NCBI GenBank assembly: GCA_947650285.1 | Contig: CANTFL010001198.1 | Location: forward strand, 248,001-312,000 | Direction of reading: 5' to 3' | Length of the DNA stretch: 64,000 bases | DNA from: Hyaloperonospora brassicae | Taxonomy: Eukaryota > Oomycota > Peronosporomycetes > Peronosporales > Peronosporaceae | Shown: positions 9,754 through 21,159 of the stretch, piece after piece | Layout of the letters: each line of letters begins with the position of its first letter | Numbering within the stretch: the stretch's first letter is position 1 | Position numbers and translations under genes: made by a program | The notes under the pieces: model-generated | Database searches by the model: none | What the model was told of the DNA's origin: nothing | Seen by the model: only the letters and a program-made list of their open reading frames with translations

Positions 9754-10488
9754 TCAGTACAAAGCCGATAAATCCCTCATGGATTTACTGGATGGATTCA
9801 CCAGATGATCCATCAATCGCAGAAGATCCTTATCTTCCGCATATGCCTTTCGTACGTCGTCAAGTAAACTTGACGACGGGACACTGACTGACAGTGTCGC
9901 AACAGTGGGCTTATCCTCACTGTTGATTTGTACGTCCGGCTCGAAATCGGGCCGGCGCGAGAGCGCATCAGCGACGACATTAAGTCGTCCTGTTTTATAC
10001 TCGACGGAGAAGCTGTACTCCGCGAAGAAAGACAGCCACCTCGCCGTCCTCTGCGAGAGGTGTGGGATGTTTACGGCCGTGCGTAGTGACGCATGGTCGG
10101 TATAGACGATAAACGGTCTATCTCCCAAGAGATAGACGCGAAACTTAGCCAGTGCGTACTTCATGGCAAGGAGTTTCTTGTCATGCACTGGGTAATTACG
10201 CTCAGCTGCTTGCAGCTGACGCGACTGATAACAGATGACGCGCTCCGCGCCGTCTGCATCGAACTGCATTAACGCACAGCCAATTTTGTCAAAATCGCTG
10301 GCGTCACCGACCACATGAAATGGTCTGTCCTGATCTGCGATCGCCAAGATCGGCGATTGCATCAAGCTTTGCTTGATACCTTCAAAGGTACGCTGGCACT
10401 CAGCGTTCCATGTCCACTTGACATTTTTCTTGAGCAGACAAGAAAGATGAACAGTCATCTCGGCGTAGTTGCGCAAGTACTTGTGCAA
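9754..10488 (-). pseudogene. RT connection and RNase H of element A
   Basis: The open segment starts HKYLRNYAEMTVHLSCLLKK, the connection that follows the RT thumb. It continues through RNase H with VVGDASDF, QSRQLQAAERNYPVHDKKLL and YTDHASLRTA. The catalytic Glu seen in element C (HDKELLA) is Lys here (HDKKLLA), and a Lys is inserted after DASDFD, so RNase H is probably inactive. It is separated from the RT part by a TGA at 10495-10497, present in A, B and C. After ADALSRRPDFEP it continues into a linker and stops at 9754. Confidence 0.85.
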
Positions 10489-10497
10489 GTAGGCCCC

Positions 10498-12605
10498 TCA
10501 GCCAAGGAACTTACGAAGTCCCTTGACATCGACTGGCACTGGCCAGTCGGTGATCGACTTGATCTTTTCGGGATCAGAGCGTACGCCGTGTTTACCCACG
10601 ATGCACCCAAGAAGTGGTATTTCGCTTGCCGCAAATATACACTTCTTGAGGTTAGCGTACAACTTATACTTGCGCATAAGTTGAAGAACCTTACGGACGT
10701 GAGTTCTGTGAACTTCAACGTCCGTCTTTCCGTCCATAGCCCGGTTATGGACGAACGCATCGTCGAAGTAACTCGGTGCGAAGTCTCGCACCGGTCTCAA
10801 CAGATTTGTTACACATCTGTTGAATGTTGCAGGGGCATTACTCAGCCCCTGTGGCATCACTAGCCACTCCCACAGCATCCCGCTGGGGGTACTCACTGCC
10901 GTGAACGGGATGTCCCGTTCACGCATGAGGATCTGATAGAATCCATCCATCAGATCCATGGACGAAAAGATGGTACTCTTTGACATACCATCTATAATTA
11001 CGTCCTTCCTCGGTACCGGCGTCTGAGCCGGTACCGTTGCAGCATTCAACTTGTTGAACGCGTGCACTATCCGCCATCCTCCTGTGGCCTTTCGCACACA
11101 GAAGGTCGGAGAGCTGTGAGGGGATGTTGATTCCCTCACATGGCCCGCTGATAAGCGATCGGTAAAGAACTTGTCGATCGCTAGTACTTGTTCACGAGGC
11201 AGTGGCCACTGCTTCATGACACAGTACTTCGATCCCGGCTTGAGCTCGATCTCGTGTCGAGTGCCTTTGTCCTTAGGCAACTTGCAAGGTACGGATTCAG
11301 GGAACACATCCCTGAATTCGATCAAATCCTTATACAAAGGATTTGACTGAAGTGACTCCCAGGATTGAGATGTGTATCGCTCAATCCGAGTCTTCTCATC
11401 GAGGACACTTTCGTCCATCGATGAGCTGCTGAGAACCCGTTCGTTCTCGGCAAATACTGTTGCCGACCGAATATCGGCCACATACTCATCCTCTGTGACG
11501 AGTATGCAGATCTGCTTGACTTTTCCACTACGCAGATCACGCATAAACCGTTTCGGTTCTAGCGTTGGCAATTGAGTTATATCCGAAGTTAACTTCGGAG
11601 GCACAATCAGATCAAGCGTATAAGCGCCTACGCTTGATCCGTCATTAACCAAGACGTTCAACGTCTCGGTATCTTCCTGAGAACTTGCTTCCACAGGTTG
11701 CTGAGGGCCTGATCCCTCAGCAAGTGACTCTTGAGGAATGCCTTCCTCAAGTACGTGGGGACTTATTCCCTCGACGTCTTCCGAATGTGGCTGTGCAACC
11801 ACAGTCAGGCACCGATCCTCTACGGTCGACTCTCCAGTCGACCTAGGATGTCCATGTTGCCCCTTGGAGGCAACAGGTTTCTTACTTCTTATATGCTGCC
11901 CGCTAGGCATGCATCCATGTCCCGGTCCACTCGACTTATTCGAGTGGTTGACCTTCGGCGCAGCCTGTACATCTGTACAGCCGCCGGGAGCTTGCTCCAC
12001 AGTGTAGTGATCAACTACACTGTGATCTTGTGCAGTCGTGCTAACGACCGTACCGCAAGTGAGGCCATCGCACTCACTCGCAGAACATCCACACGCTTGT
12101 GGACGCTCCAAGATGTTCATCAGATTGCCATCTGATGAACAAGCGGCAAGCATCTTCACGGATCGATGCTGCCAGCTCACCCTTGGCTCGTACTTTCTGA
12201 GCCAAGGTAATCCCAGGATGACATCAAATTTGTCACCCAGATCTAGTACGATGAAGTCATCATCGTACTGTTCGACCTCTAGCGTGTAGTGGATTCCAAA
12301 TACACGTTTCTCAACGGTTATCGATGCGCCTGTTGCAAGGCGCACCGTCATTCTTGTGAGGGGAATGTCGCGCTCAACGAGCTTGAGCCTACGACCCTCT
12401 AGTGACTGGCGTCGAACAAAGTTGTTCGACGCCCCACAGTCTACTAGGGCACGAAGCGACAAATCATTTGTCGCTTCCAACTTCAAGGTGATGAGCGAAA
12501 CGTCATCACCAGGTGCAGAGACACACAATGATTGTGTATCTGGAGCAACTTTCGTCAAGAGATTTGCAAATTCTCTTGAGGTTGCTGGATCAGTAGGGCG
12601 CTCCG
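10498..12605 (-). CDS. pol: protease and reverse transcriptase part of element A pol
   Basis: An open 686-codon frame, most likely reached from gag by frameshifting, since its frame is -1 relative to gag and stays open back through the gag end. It contains a retropepsin-like Asp protease (LRALVDCGASNNFV, a DCGA variant, with VILGLPWLRKY). A Ser/Pro-rich spacer follows, then RT with VRKATGGWRIVHAFN, SSMDLMDGFYQI, MPQGLSNAPATFN and the active site SYFDD. It ends at LRKFLG followed by TGA. Protease would mature the polyprotein and RT copies the RNA. Unlike B and C, this copy has Trp-Glu codons where they have TAA before RNPLYKDL-type sequence. Its slippery site is mutated (see the gag end). Confidence 0.85.
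11582..12024. repeat. example block of the hairpin-saturated sequence in element A
   Basis: Within 443 nt of coding sequence there are ten perfect inverted repeats with arms of 7-11 bp: 11582-11599 (18-nt palindrome), 11610-11620/11629-11639, 11652-11658/11660-11666, 11698-11707/11714-11723, 11730-11737/11744-11751, 11824-11831/11836-11843, 11855-11861/11869-11875, 11927-11934/11940-11947, 11965-11971/11974-11980 and 11998-12008/12014-12024. The same density runs through A, B and C. Confidence 0.95.
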
Positions 12606-12608
12606 CCC

Positions 12609-13763
12609 CTACTGACCTCGTCCATTTATTGATGGTCCGTCTCGCTGTTGCGGCTTCGCAACAGGGCTGGACCCACGCCCATTGCCCTTTCTGACAAATG
12701 GTCGTCCATTTCGCTCAGTACTGTTTGGTACTGGACGTGGAGCACTACACTCATATGCGTAGTGCCCTAACTTCTGACAGCGATTGCACCTCTGCAATCG
12801 CTTGTTATTTGAAGAGCGAGGTCTCTCGCTCTCAACATAGCAGAGGTCCATTGGTTCCGGACCTCCGATCTCTTGTCGTCTCGGTGGACGGTAAGAGTTT
12901 GAGCTAGCATGAGCCTGTCTCATGCTAAAGTCTTCCTGTTCCGCGGCTGATATCGCATCTTCCAGCGTATTCAGCTCAAGGCGGAACAGGTGGCTCCTGA
13001 CGGGCCTCTCTGAGAGCCCTTGCATGAACACCGTAATCAACGTGTGTTCATGTACTGGGTTAGCAGTTATACTACTCGCAAGAAGTCGTATATGTTGTGC
13101 GTAAGCGTGCACATCACACTTACCCTGCTTGAGTTTCAGGAGCTCTGAACGAGCCCTAAACTCAGCCCGTGGCGGCTCAAACGTTTGTCTGAGCCGGGAC
13201 TTGAAGTCATCTAGCGACCTAAACACGTTTGGGTCGCTACTCTCGAGCCCCAGGGACCAAGTTTTGGCACGCCCTGCCAAGTGGGTCTGAGCAAATGTGA
13301 GTTTCATTTGCTCATCTTCGACGCGACGAGCCCTTAGGGCTCTGTCGAGTTCGACAAACCATAGTAACAGGGAGTCCTCCGGGACTCCACTGTACTTGGA
13401 GATGTCGACTTTCATCACTTCGGGACGACGCGCATGCGCCGTCCCGCCCACAGCAGCATGGAATTGCTGCTGTCTCAACAGCTCCGTCTGTTGAGCACCG
13501 AGTTCTCTCAACTGCTCGGCCTGTTGAGAGCCTTGCTGGTGAAGCAAGGCTACTTTCTCCCTCTCGAGAGCAAGTTCATTGTGAATGAACTTGGCGATAG
13601 CAGCATGTTGTTGGTCTCTGTCTAGAGACTCCAACATGGTGCTGACGACGAGTTCGCCTACGGTAGAACTCATTCGTTCTACCGCACCCCATTCGATGTC
13701 ACTCAAATGGGTAAACCCTTCACGCGTGGCGTGAAAGGTGTCTTCTTCATCCAACATGTTCAT
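12609..13763 (-). CDS. gag: Gag of element A
   Basis: 384 residues, intact. The start is taken at the ATG giving MNMLDEED, 44 nt inside the 5' LTR, because element C starts at the equivalent ATG. The order is an acidic N-terminus, a Gln-rich coiled coil (REKVALLHQQGSQQAEQLRE region), a retrotransposon Gag domain (SLLLWFVELDRALRARR to LRQTFEPPRAEF), the helix block VHEHTLITVFMQGLSERPVR, and near residue 325 one CCHC zinc knuckle (CNRCQKLGHYAYEC). It forms the virus-like particle and binds the RNA. Near its end the heptamer AATAAAT stands where B and C have AAAAAAT, so frameshifting into pol may be impaired. TAG closes it at 12609-12611. Confidence 0.92.
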   Translation of the reverse strand: MNMLDEEDTFHATREGFTHLSDIEWGAVERMSSTVGELVVSTMLESLDRDQQHAAIAKFIHNELALEREKVALLHQQGSQQAEQLRELGAQQTELLRQQQFHAAVGGTAHARRPEVMKVDISKYSGVPEDSLLLWFVELDRALRARRVEDEQMKLTFAQTHLAGRAKTWSLGLESSDPNVFRSLDDFKSRLRQTFEPPRAEFRARSELLKLKQGKCDVHAYAQHIRLLASSITANPVHEHTLITVFMQGLSERPVRSHLFRLELNTLEDAISAAEQEDFSMRQAHASSNSYRPPRRQEIGGPEPMDLCYVESERPRSSNNKRLQRCNRCQKLGHYAYECSAPRPVPNSTERNGRPFVRKGNGRGSSPVAKPQQRDGPSINGRGQ

Positions 13764-13789
13764 GTTGGATGATGTGGTCCTTGGAAGGA

Positions 13790-13806
13790 CTACAAAGTGC
13801 CACCAG
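13790..13806 (-). other. candidate primer-binding site of element A
   Basis: On the minus strand, TGGTGGCACTTTGTAG starts two bases after the 5' LTR, with the leading TGG expected for pairing to a tRNA CCA end. C reads TGGTAGCACTTTG and B TGGAAGCACTATG. The tRNA was not identified. Confidence 0.5.
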
Positions 13807-13807
13807 G

Positions 13808-14198
13808 TGTAACGGGGCACACCCTTGCGTGAACTTAACGCAAGGGTATCGGTGCCCCGACAGACGTACACAAGGCAAGCGAGGAAGCGTAGGTAGGGTA
13901 AAAGCAGAACTGTTATATTAATATAATTAAGTCTTTTAACTACTGTCTCTCTGTTTGACTTAACTTAATTATGTTAATATAACTGAGTGTATGGTGACGT
14001 CTCGTCACCACTCATTGCGCGCGTCTTGCGGCGATTGGTGGGTTGATATCATCAAGATATCAACCAATGAACAGACTTTTTGGTCGACCCTTCAATATCA
14101 CCACTTTGGTGATATTGTTTAAAGAATATTCAACTTCATATTCTTTATTGTCACTTTCCTTAAAGTGACAATTCCATGTAACGGGCTGCCCCGTTACA
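13808..14198 (-). repeat. 5' LTR of element A
   Basis: 391 bp, TGTAAC...GTTACA, one T longer than the partner at 6207-6596. The right flank starts agtcatgt. Confidence 0.92.
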
Positions 14199-14309
14199 AG
14201 TCATGTCGTGCGGATACATACATCTGCATCCAGAAGCTGATGTTGTGGTGGAATCCATCCCGGCCTCTTTTACTTCGCCGTTGCTAAAATAGAGACAGGA
14301 TCAAGCAAT

Positions 14310-15620
14310 GTTACTGTGGTGGGGTGGGTCGCCAAAATCGATTGGCTTGACTCCAAACCGCCCACTGTGCCGGACTGCCGACTTGAGGAGGGGGTACTCC
14401 TATTCCGCTTGGATCTTAAACTCACCTTGTGTACCCGTCGGCTTGGCGGGTATCACTCTTCGGAGGACGTGGCGATGGAGTTAGATGTTGGTCTTGGTGT
14501 GTGTCGACCTTGGGGGGACCGAGCGGATATGTTTCAGTCGGGGTCCAGTTAGGGCAGCCACTCGGTCAACTTGGTTGAGAGTGGACATATAACCAGAGTT
14601 CTCAGGGCTAGTAGCGCCTGGCCTTTGCTTGTCTCAGGGGTGTTAACCGCCTGGCCTATATGTGTCTCAGGGGTGTCCACCACCTGGCATTTATGTATCC
14701 TCTCTCTTACCACTAGGGTATGGAGACCGCTTCCTATAGCGCGATTGAGTTGGGGGGGGGGTGCTACTCCACGAACCTACAGGCCAATATACTTCCTGGG
14801 GTTCTATTTGCACTTGAGTCTTACCAGCACTGTCTATTCAACGGATGGGCCAAATAGATCCCTGGCCCGGAACAGGTTGGTAGACTTACAAGCTTCTTGG
14901 CTCACGAGACGTGTGGCTGGGATCGCAAATTGAGTAGTCTTTGATAATGTCCTATCCTTTAAACTCCTTTACTCTGTACTTGCCTTACGCCTGGACTCAC
15001 TATGCTGAGTGGTCAGGGACGCTTGATCTCGATAGTCCGGGTCGGCCGATGGATGACCAGGTCGGCCCTTGGGTGACCGAGGTCGCCTAGATCGGCCGTA
15101 CCCACCAAAGGGTGACCTGGTCGGCCCTTGGGTGACCGAGGTCGCCTTGATCGGCCGTATCCACCGAAGGATGACCGGGTCGGCCCTTGGGTGACCGAGG
15201 TTGCCTTGATCGGCCGTACCCACCAAAGGGTGACCTGGTCGGCCCTTGGGTGACCGAGGTCGCCTTGATCGGCCGTATCCACCGAAGGATGACCGGGTCG
15301 GCCCTTGGGTGACCGAGGTTGCCTTGATCGGCCGTGCCCACCAAAGGGTGACCAGGTCGGCCGATGGGTGACAGAGACCGCCTTGGTTGACCGAGGCCGC
15401 CTTGGTCGGCCGTACCTACCGACGAGTGGCCCGGTCGACCGACGAGTGGTTGAGAACGATCCGCATTGGTGCCGCTCTCAACGGCTGGAACCCAACGGCC
15501 GCTTCTCCTCTGTGGCTCCTTGGCCTCCAGTCCCTTTCCGATCGCGAGGCCCCTGTCCCTCCGGTCCATCCCTCCTTGAGTCTACCCTTTCCAGAAAGTT
15601 CGCTTTACCACATTACGTAT
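14310..15620 (-). repeat. degenerate LTR-like remnant related to the D/E/G LTRs
   Basis: About 14315-14490 resembles the start of the element D LTR: ggagggggtactcc, then ctcaccttgtgtacccgtcgg, then ggcgggt and cactcttc in the same order and spacing. No coding region accompanies it, so it may be a solo or truncated LTR. Its right end is not clear, and the limit given is approximate. It includes the 59-bp tandem repeat, which parallels the shorter tandem repeats inside the D and E LTRs. Confidence 0.5.
15075..15369. repeat. 59-bp tandem repeat, five full units plus partial units
   Basis: Units begin with gaccgaggt at 15075, 15134, 15193, 15252 and 15311. Units alternate between two versions (cccaccaaaggg against tccaccgaagga), giving a 118-bp higher-order period. 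Partial or diverged units extend from about 15030 to 15440. Confidence 0.9.
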
Positions 15621-17286
15621 CTGCCTAGCGAAGCCGAAAGGGTGTACTTCAGCTGACCAGCGCTCATTTAAGCACGTATCAACTGAATGGTTGAATGTCC
15701 ACGCGATATTTTCTAACGTGAGCGCTACATCACGGAATGAATTGATACTAGCATCGCCATGAAGCGCGGTTTGGACACTGGGAGCACAGTATGTGGACCG
15801 ATCAAGATCCAGCCACAATGGCATGCGTGTTTATTTATCAATGCTGGCTTTTGAGAATTTTGCCAATAGCTAGGTTGCTGCTGGTCAGTGTGACAGGTTG
15901 CACGATCAGAACGCCGAATATTTCACGGTTTCGAGTCGATTGCAGCACTGCGCTTTTCTGGACGTGTGCCTTGTCCCGATGAATCCCAACAGTGTCATGA
16001 ACTGCACCGCTTCGGCGGTTGATACACATACTCGACACGGGTAATGTTACCAGATGAATATGAAGTTTGACTTGGCCTTTGATTGCTGTAATTTGACTTT
16101 TGGCCCTTGATTAGTGGAGTTCTGATGTGATATTTGACTTTTGGCCTTTGATTGCTGAAGTTCTCTCCTAATGCGTTGGGTAAGCACCAATCGCTTCACC
16201 GAACTGCCGCCTCCGATCAAACCACGACCTTACAAATGATGTGTGACACGTTAATTTCGTTGGTTCTATAGTGCGCCTCATCTATAACTTGTAAATATTT
16301 TTGATATCTGTCACATAGCTGCTCCTCACCACGTACTTCTTAGTACAAATACCAGATTAGAGATGGCTTGAGGACGCTACTAGCTTTATTTCTAGTCTCG
16401 CATTTAAATTTAACATTTTTTCATGAAGTTATAGGACTTTAAAGCTCGGAAAAATATTTAAACAATGTGGCTCGCGCTCGCGGCGAACCACATTTGATCA
16501 CCCCAATTCCCCGCGTATTCTTTTTTTCGAAAAAACTCTAATATTCTCAAATCCAACCCTTGTAAGTAGTAGACAAATTAGTGTAAAATAACCATTTTGG
16601 CAGTCTTAAAGTGCAAAACTGGCCGTCGTCACCCTAAACGACATTTTTTACCATCTATGTCCTTTATTTACCATAAACGACGTCGGCCGTTATCGAAATT
16701 CATTAAAACATACCACGTTTTGCCAAATATTGCAAAGTACAATAAGTGACAACAGCTGAAATTCCACATCCCTAAAAATTGGATTTGGGATCTTTTGGTG
16801 CAATCGATACTTCTTTACGACGTATCCGGCGACCTCCTCAATCAGGATCTTGCAATATGCTGTATTAAAAGCACTTTTGAGCATGGCGGCGTATGGTCGT
16901 AAGAGATGGATGCAAGGACTTTAGGACTATCTTCTCGAGGCGTTTGAACATGCAGTCGCAAATTTTTCACGCACGGCATTTTAAATCATTCTTCCCAAAA
17001 CATCTCGATGAAGGTCAATCCGCAATGGAACCAAGGTTAACATGATGTAATTGCCGGCCGCAATGATAATTTCTTCCAAAAGCCCTTTGGGGAATGTGAA
17101 ATCACATTGATTTTAATTGACCATGCAGGCGCAGCAACTGTTCGACGTAAGTGTTGTTGCTGAACTTGTGCAAAGGTAGTAGAAAGTAAAAGTGAAATTT
17201 ATTGAGTTCAGCGTCGTTCATTTAAACTGCCTTAAATGTCTTCCATCTACACACCAATTGAATAAAGTGATTACGAGCCTTTACCA
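15621..17286. other. AT-rich region without a recognised gene
   Basis: No frame here has recognisable domains. From 16380 to 17250 the sequence is AT-rich with scattered short frames on the minus strand that might be an old transposon. I could not assign it. A short direct repeat lies at 16066-16157. Confidence 0.4.
16066..16157. repeat. short direct repeats (three copies)
   Basis: Three copies of tttgact(ttt)ggcc(t/c)ttgatt, two of them followed by gctg, within 92 bp. Confidence 0.7.
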
Positions 17287-18569
17287 TGGCGTCGAGACGC
17301 AGGGTGAAATCAGACGACTGAGTGACAGAAAACGACTGTTTAAATGATGCGGAATAATCTACCTAACGGTCAAGAAGGAGTAGTTTAAGATCGATGAATG
17401 ACCGATCGCGACCCGCGATCAAGGGCTTGGATGCCCAAGTTACAAGGACCGGATCACTTAAGGAGTGAACATCAACCGGAGCACTGGATCGCTAACGGCA
17501 ATGAGAGATAGTGAATATGGAAGCAAGTTGGAGGAGTGGATCGCCAAGATCATCAAACAGGCGAGGTCTCAGAAGTGACGGCGATCCGACGGTGGATGCC
17601 TGATCAGAGACTCGAGAGCCTAATCACGATCCACCCTGAATTTGTAATGCTTGATTATGTGGACACATAATTGTGTGGACGTACGATTGGTGTGGATCGC
17701 ATACTGCGATCCACTACTTAAGCTTTTCACCCCAAGTGATCCACTATCCGAGGGATCTACACCTAGCGACCAACTCTGGAGCAATCCACCACCTAGCGAT
17801 CCACTATATAGCGATCCACTACCAATAGATCCGCTATAGAAGGATCCATTAGGAAGTGATCCACCACCTAGCGGTCCACTCACTAGCGACCCGCTACGTA
17901 GAATCTGCTGTGGTCCATGACGAGAAAATTTACTTACATAGACCGGCGATACACAACAGTGATTCAGCGAAAACATAGGCATAGTCATAGGTTTTGATTT
18001 TGGTCGGCTGACATTAAACAGAATTGAATTTGCAACGAAAGACACGCGTGGACTTCCCCCGGGCAGGATCTTTAGCCTTCCGTCGAACAGAGTGTCACCC
18101 GTGTCTCAGCGAACCTTACCCTAGGATTTTTTGGCCAGGCGGAATATCAGTTCTCACCCCCTCACCCCCAACTGCGATCGGACGCAGGGAGTCTTATGGT
18201 CCGGATTCACGATCGCGGGAAGGCTCAAGTGGTCAGAAGGCTCGCGAATCAAGAATCACCATTCGACAAAGACGACTCTGGGAATGTACCCAAGTGTAAT
18301 TGCAACCGAGATTAAATTAACCACTCGATCCACCCCACTTTTGATCGGGTGAAGAATTGCCACCCGAGGAACCCCTATCCCCAAACGGTCAATTCAGCTT
18401 CAACTCAGGTCCACCAAGAAGAGCGCAACCCGCCCCACCGACTGGTACACAACGTAAGCAAGAAGACGTAGAGCACGGGATAGGGGTACCCTCTCCGTTA
18501 ATCGGTCGTCCGGGCGCCAGTGGAGAGTCGAGATCGTCTCACGAAACGAGCGATCAGCACATTACCACA
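17287..18569 (+). repeat. 5' LTR of element E
   Basis: About 1,283 bp. The left limit is set where similarity to the G LTR starts (tggc...), the right limit at ...attaccaca before the gag ATG. The stretch 18400-18560 is the reverse-complement counterpart of the first 170 bp of the D LTR. 17695-17900 holds short tandem repeats with agcgatccact cores. Rich in GATC. Confidence 0.75.
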
Positions 18570-20475
18570 ATGCGGCGCGCGCCCGGGTCTTCTGGTGAAT
18601 CGGGATTTCACTGTGAGTCCCTGAAAGAAGAATTCAAGATCAAGACTGAACCTGGGATAGAAGCGCCAGTAAAGAGGTATCGTCGCAGAATCGTGGGAAT
18701 GAAGGAGCTCCAGATTGTCAAAGTTTTGAGAGGGGCTTTGACTACAAGAAAATTAATGACGAAGATCGTTCGCACGATCTGGAAGAATCCCTCCCGTCCC
18801 CCCGATGAGGTCCCTTTGGGGGCCACCGCAGATTGCGCTGCAAAGCAAGATCTGCAGGATGAAAGTCGTAGGGGAATCTTCAATCGATTTCCATTCATAT
18901 CAAACGAACAATCAGAACGATAAAGAAAGAAGCAAGAAGCTTGGACTACTTTAAGAAGCCGGCCGCGGTGAAACATAATCAAAACGTCTACATGAACGGG
19001 CAAGCCGGAGACAAGGTCAAGAAGGAGAAGATGCATCAAGTCTCACAATCAGTGGATCGCGAAATGAAGTTTGAAGATTGGCGATTCGACGAAATCGGCC
19101 GGGAATACTATTTGATGGAGCTAAAGAAGCTGATGTCGAGCGACCCTGTGCTTAAAAAAATCAAGCCGAAGCTGACCGGATCCTTACGCGGACCGACATC
19201 AGCACCTAAATCAACCTTCAACGTGTTGGAGGTGCTCCGGCGTCTAATTAACCCACTAACAGAGGCGGTGTTCACTGCTAAAACGTTCAATGCGCAAACG
19301 CTATTAGAGTGCAACCACGATCACGTGATCGCTGACGGACAGTCTCTGTTTTGGACGTTGAATCCACTCATAGGCATACGTGACCCTGGAAACAACCCGG
19401 CCCCGACGACCGGCACCTCGGATCAACAAATCACGCCGCGGATTACGATGGATTAAGTTATCACGCCGATAAACGATTCCCCCAAGGGTGAGCACACTGG
19501 ATAGTCCCGATACACTTCAGCGGAATCGGAAGAGGACTCGAACGATTCGTTCGAGATCTAACGGATGTCTCTAGGACCAAGTGAAGCGGATCTATCGCGG
19601 TAGAATTTTGAACGGACTGAGGTAGAGGCTCAGGAAGGAAAACCACAGGCGACGCAGTTCATGAACATGGTGGAACCAAATCAGATGAAATCCTATTTTA
19701 GAGCGGCCATGAAGAAATATGATATAACAAACCAGTAGTAACGCCGAGGATCGTCTATTCACCCACCTGAAATGGAGATTGATATGCCGGATGCGTACAT
19801 GGAGTCGGTTGGATCGCGTCCTAGTAGATCGCACGACCATGATCGTGCGCGCCGTGACCAAGGTAAAAAAGATTACTACAGGTACCAACGGCAGGGGCAT
19901 CGGATTGTGGTGGTTTCTCCAACCAAAGCATTCAAACGTCTTCCAAGGTCATATTAAAAGAATTTCATGGACGAAAGAAGAATGAAGAACGAGCTAGGAA
20001 CTGGGTCAGTAAGGTGAAGTCAGCGTTCCTACGCGATCAGGCGCCTGACGCGGAAAAGTGCCTGGTGTTCAGCGATCTTCTTACAGGACCGGTGCGTGAC
20101 TGGTATAATCAGCTCAGTCGCTCGACGAGAAATGTGTGGAAGGCGCTCCTGGAAGGCTTCATGGCCAAATACGGAGGGAAGGATGGCATCACGGTTAAGA
20201 GACCCTACTACCAAGCCCATAAGCGCTCTAACGAGACTCCATTGGAGTACTTGTACCGTCTGAACGTGGCTGCGATCCGGGCAAAGATCCCGATACGAGA
20301 TGGAACGTCTGCTATCCGCAAGGAACATGTGAATCATTACATTGGGAATCTGGACGATCGCGATCTGGCGAGAATGTTGACAATGTTACGCCTTGGAGAT
20401 GCAAACGATCTTGAAAAAACTCTGCAAGAATGCGAAAATTTGGAAGTCCGAGAAGCTCACGCCTCTATGGGGTAG
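18570..20475 (+). pseudogene. Gag of element E, broken
   Basis: The first ATG (18570) directly follows the LTR and gives MRRAPGSSGESGF, a basic segment with PVKRYRRR, ending at 18923. A second frame (18941-19456) continues the same protein in D. The Gag core is in 20014-20475 with VRDWYNQLS, LEGFMAKYGG and ETPLEYLYRLNVAAIRAKI. Between 19457 and 20013 stops are present, and they are shared with element G. The protein would form the particle in the active relative. Confidence 0.8.
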
Positions 20476-20727
20476 AAAAAATTTCGACAGCGTCTTACGC
20501 CACCGTCGGCCCAGATGCGAGCGAGACCATCTCGGGCTGTGAGAACGATCCACGTGAAAATCGAGAGCAGTGGATCATATGTTGACTCTAGCGGATCGGA
20601 TACTGACTCGGACCGACGCAATGTGTACACGGCTGCAGCCGAGGATCGCGCTCAGCAGCCAGAGACCTGATCGTCCAAACCGAGAGATTTGATCAAGCGA
20701 GATACAATGGTCGTAGAAAGTCTCAAA

Positions 20728-20891
20728 CAGTGGGTATGCATTGTGAGTCGAAGAGACATGACGATCGCGGATGTTGGAAGAGACTTACGTGTCAAAAGTG
20801 TGGACGAAAGGGTCATCCTGCGGACAAATGTCACTACGTGTGTTCCGTATGCAAGAACGTCCACGATGCAGAAGAGTGCCCTAGGGAATAG
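20728..20891 (+). pseudogene. nucleocapsid zinc knuckles of element E
   Basis: The strand reads CQKCGRKGHPADKC followed by CSVCKNVHDAEEC, that is C-X2-C-X4-H-X4-C and C-X2-C-X3-H-X4-C, then TAG at the end. Element D keeps the same pair. These bind the RNA genome in living relatives. It is out of frame with the Gag core upstream. Confidence 0.8.
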
Positions 20892-21159
20892 TTTTATAAC
20901 ATGATCCGCCAGTGGTATGTGCCTACCAAGCATGCAGGAATGTTGCCGGAACAAGCCGAGAAGATGCTAAATCAGGATGCTCGCCAGATTGGAATCTGGT
21001 ACGAGCCAAGCTTTCTAGGCTCGGCATATATGCAATCTTGAAGATAGAGCTGATCGGCGGAAGCTATGAAAAGCAGGATAATATACACAATACCTGTGAT
21101 TTTTCAAACTGTCTACATTCCATTTCGAGTGTTAGACGACATGATGAGAACGCCTAATC

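Larger units (their letters stand above)
6207..14198 (-). mobile_element. Gypsy element A (chromodomain LTR retrotransposon), full length, defective
   Basis: 7,992 bp between two near-identical LTRs, all coding order on the minus strand: gag, protease, reverse transcriptase, RNase H, integrase, chromodomain. Each LTR starts TGTAACGGGGC and ends CCCCGTTACA. The two LTRs differ by one T in a run and otherwise look identical by eye, implying a recent insertion. No flanking target duplication is adjacent (ataac on the left, agtca on the right). Pol carries several stops and frameshifts. A further open frame runs on the plus strand from 6728. The interior is packed with short inverted repeats. Confidence 0.92.

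Noticed and set aside
10315..10863. Plus-strand open frames opposite RT and protease in A (also 11731-12135, and the equivalents in B and C)
   Set aside because: Shadows of pol in a sequence rich in inverted repeats. They have no conserved domain plan and change length between copies, unlike the antisense frame next to the 3' LTR.
15075..15369. Possible CRISPR-like array
   Set aside because: The units are head-to-tail tandem repeats with no unique spacers.
15087..15569. Minus-strand open frames across the 59-bp repeat
   Set aside because: Open only because the repeat unit has few stops. The product is a simple repeat.
16690..17200. Degenerate transposase on the minus strand
   Set aside because: Some phrases look protein-like, but I could not match them to a family with any confidence.
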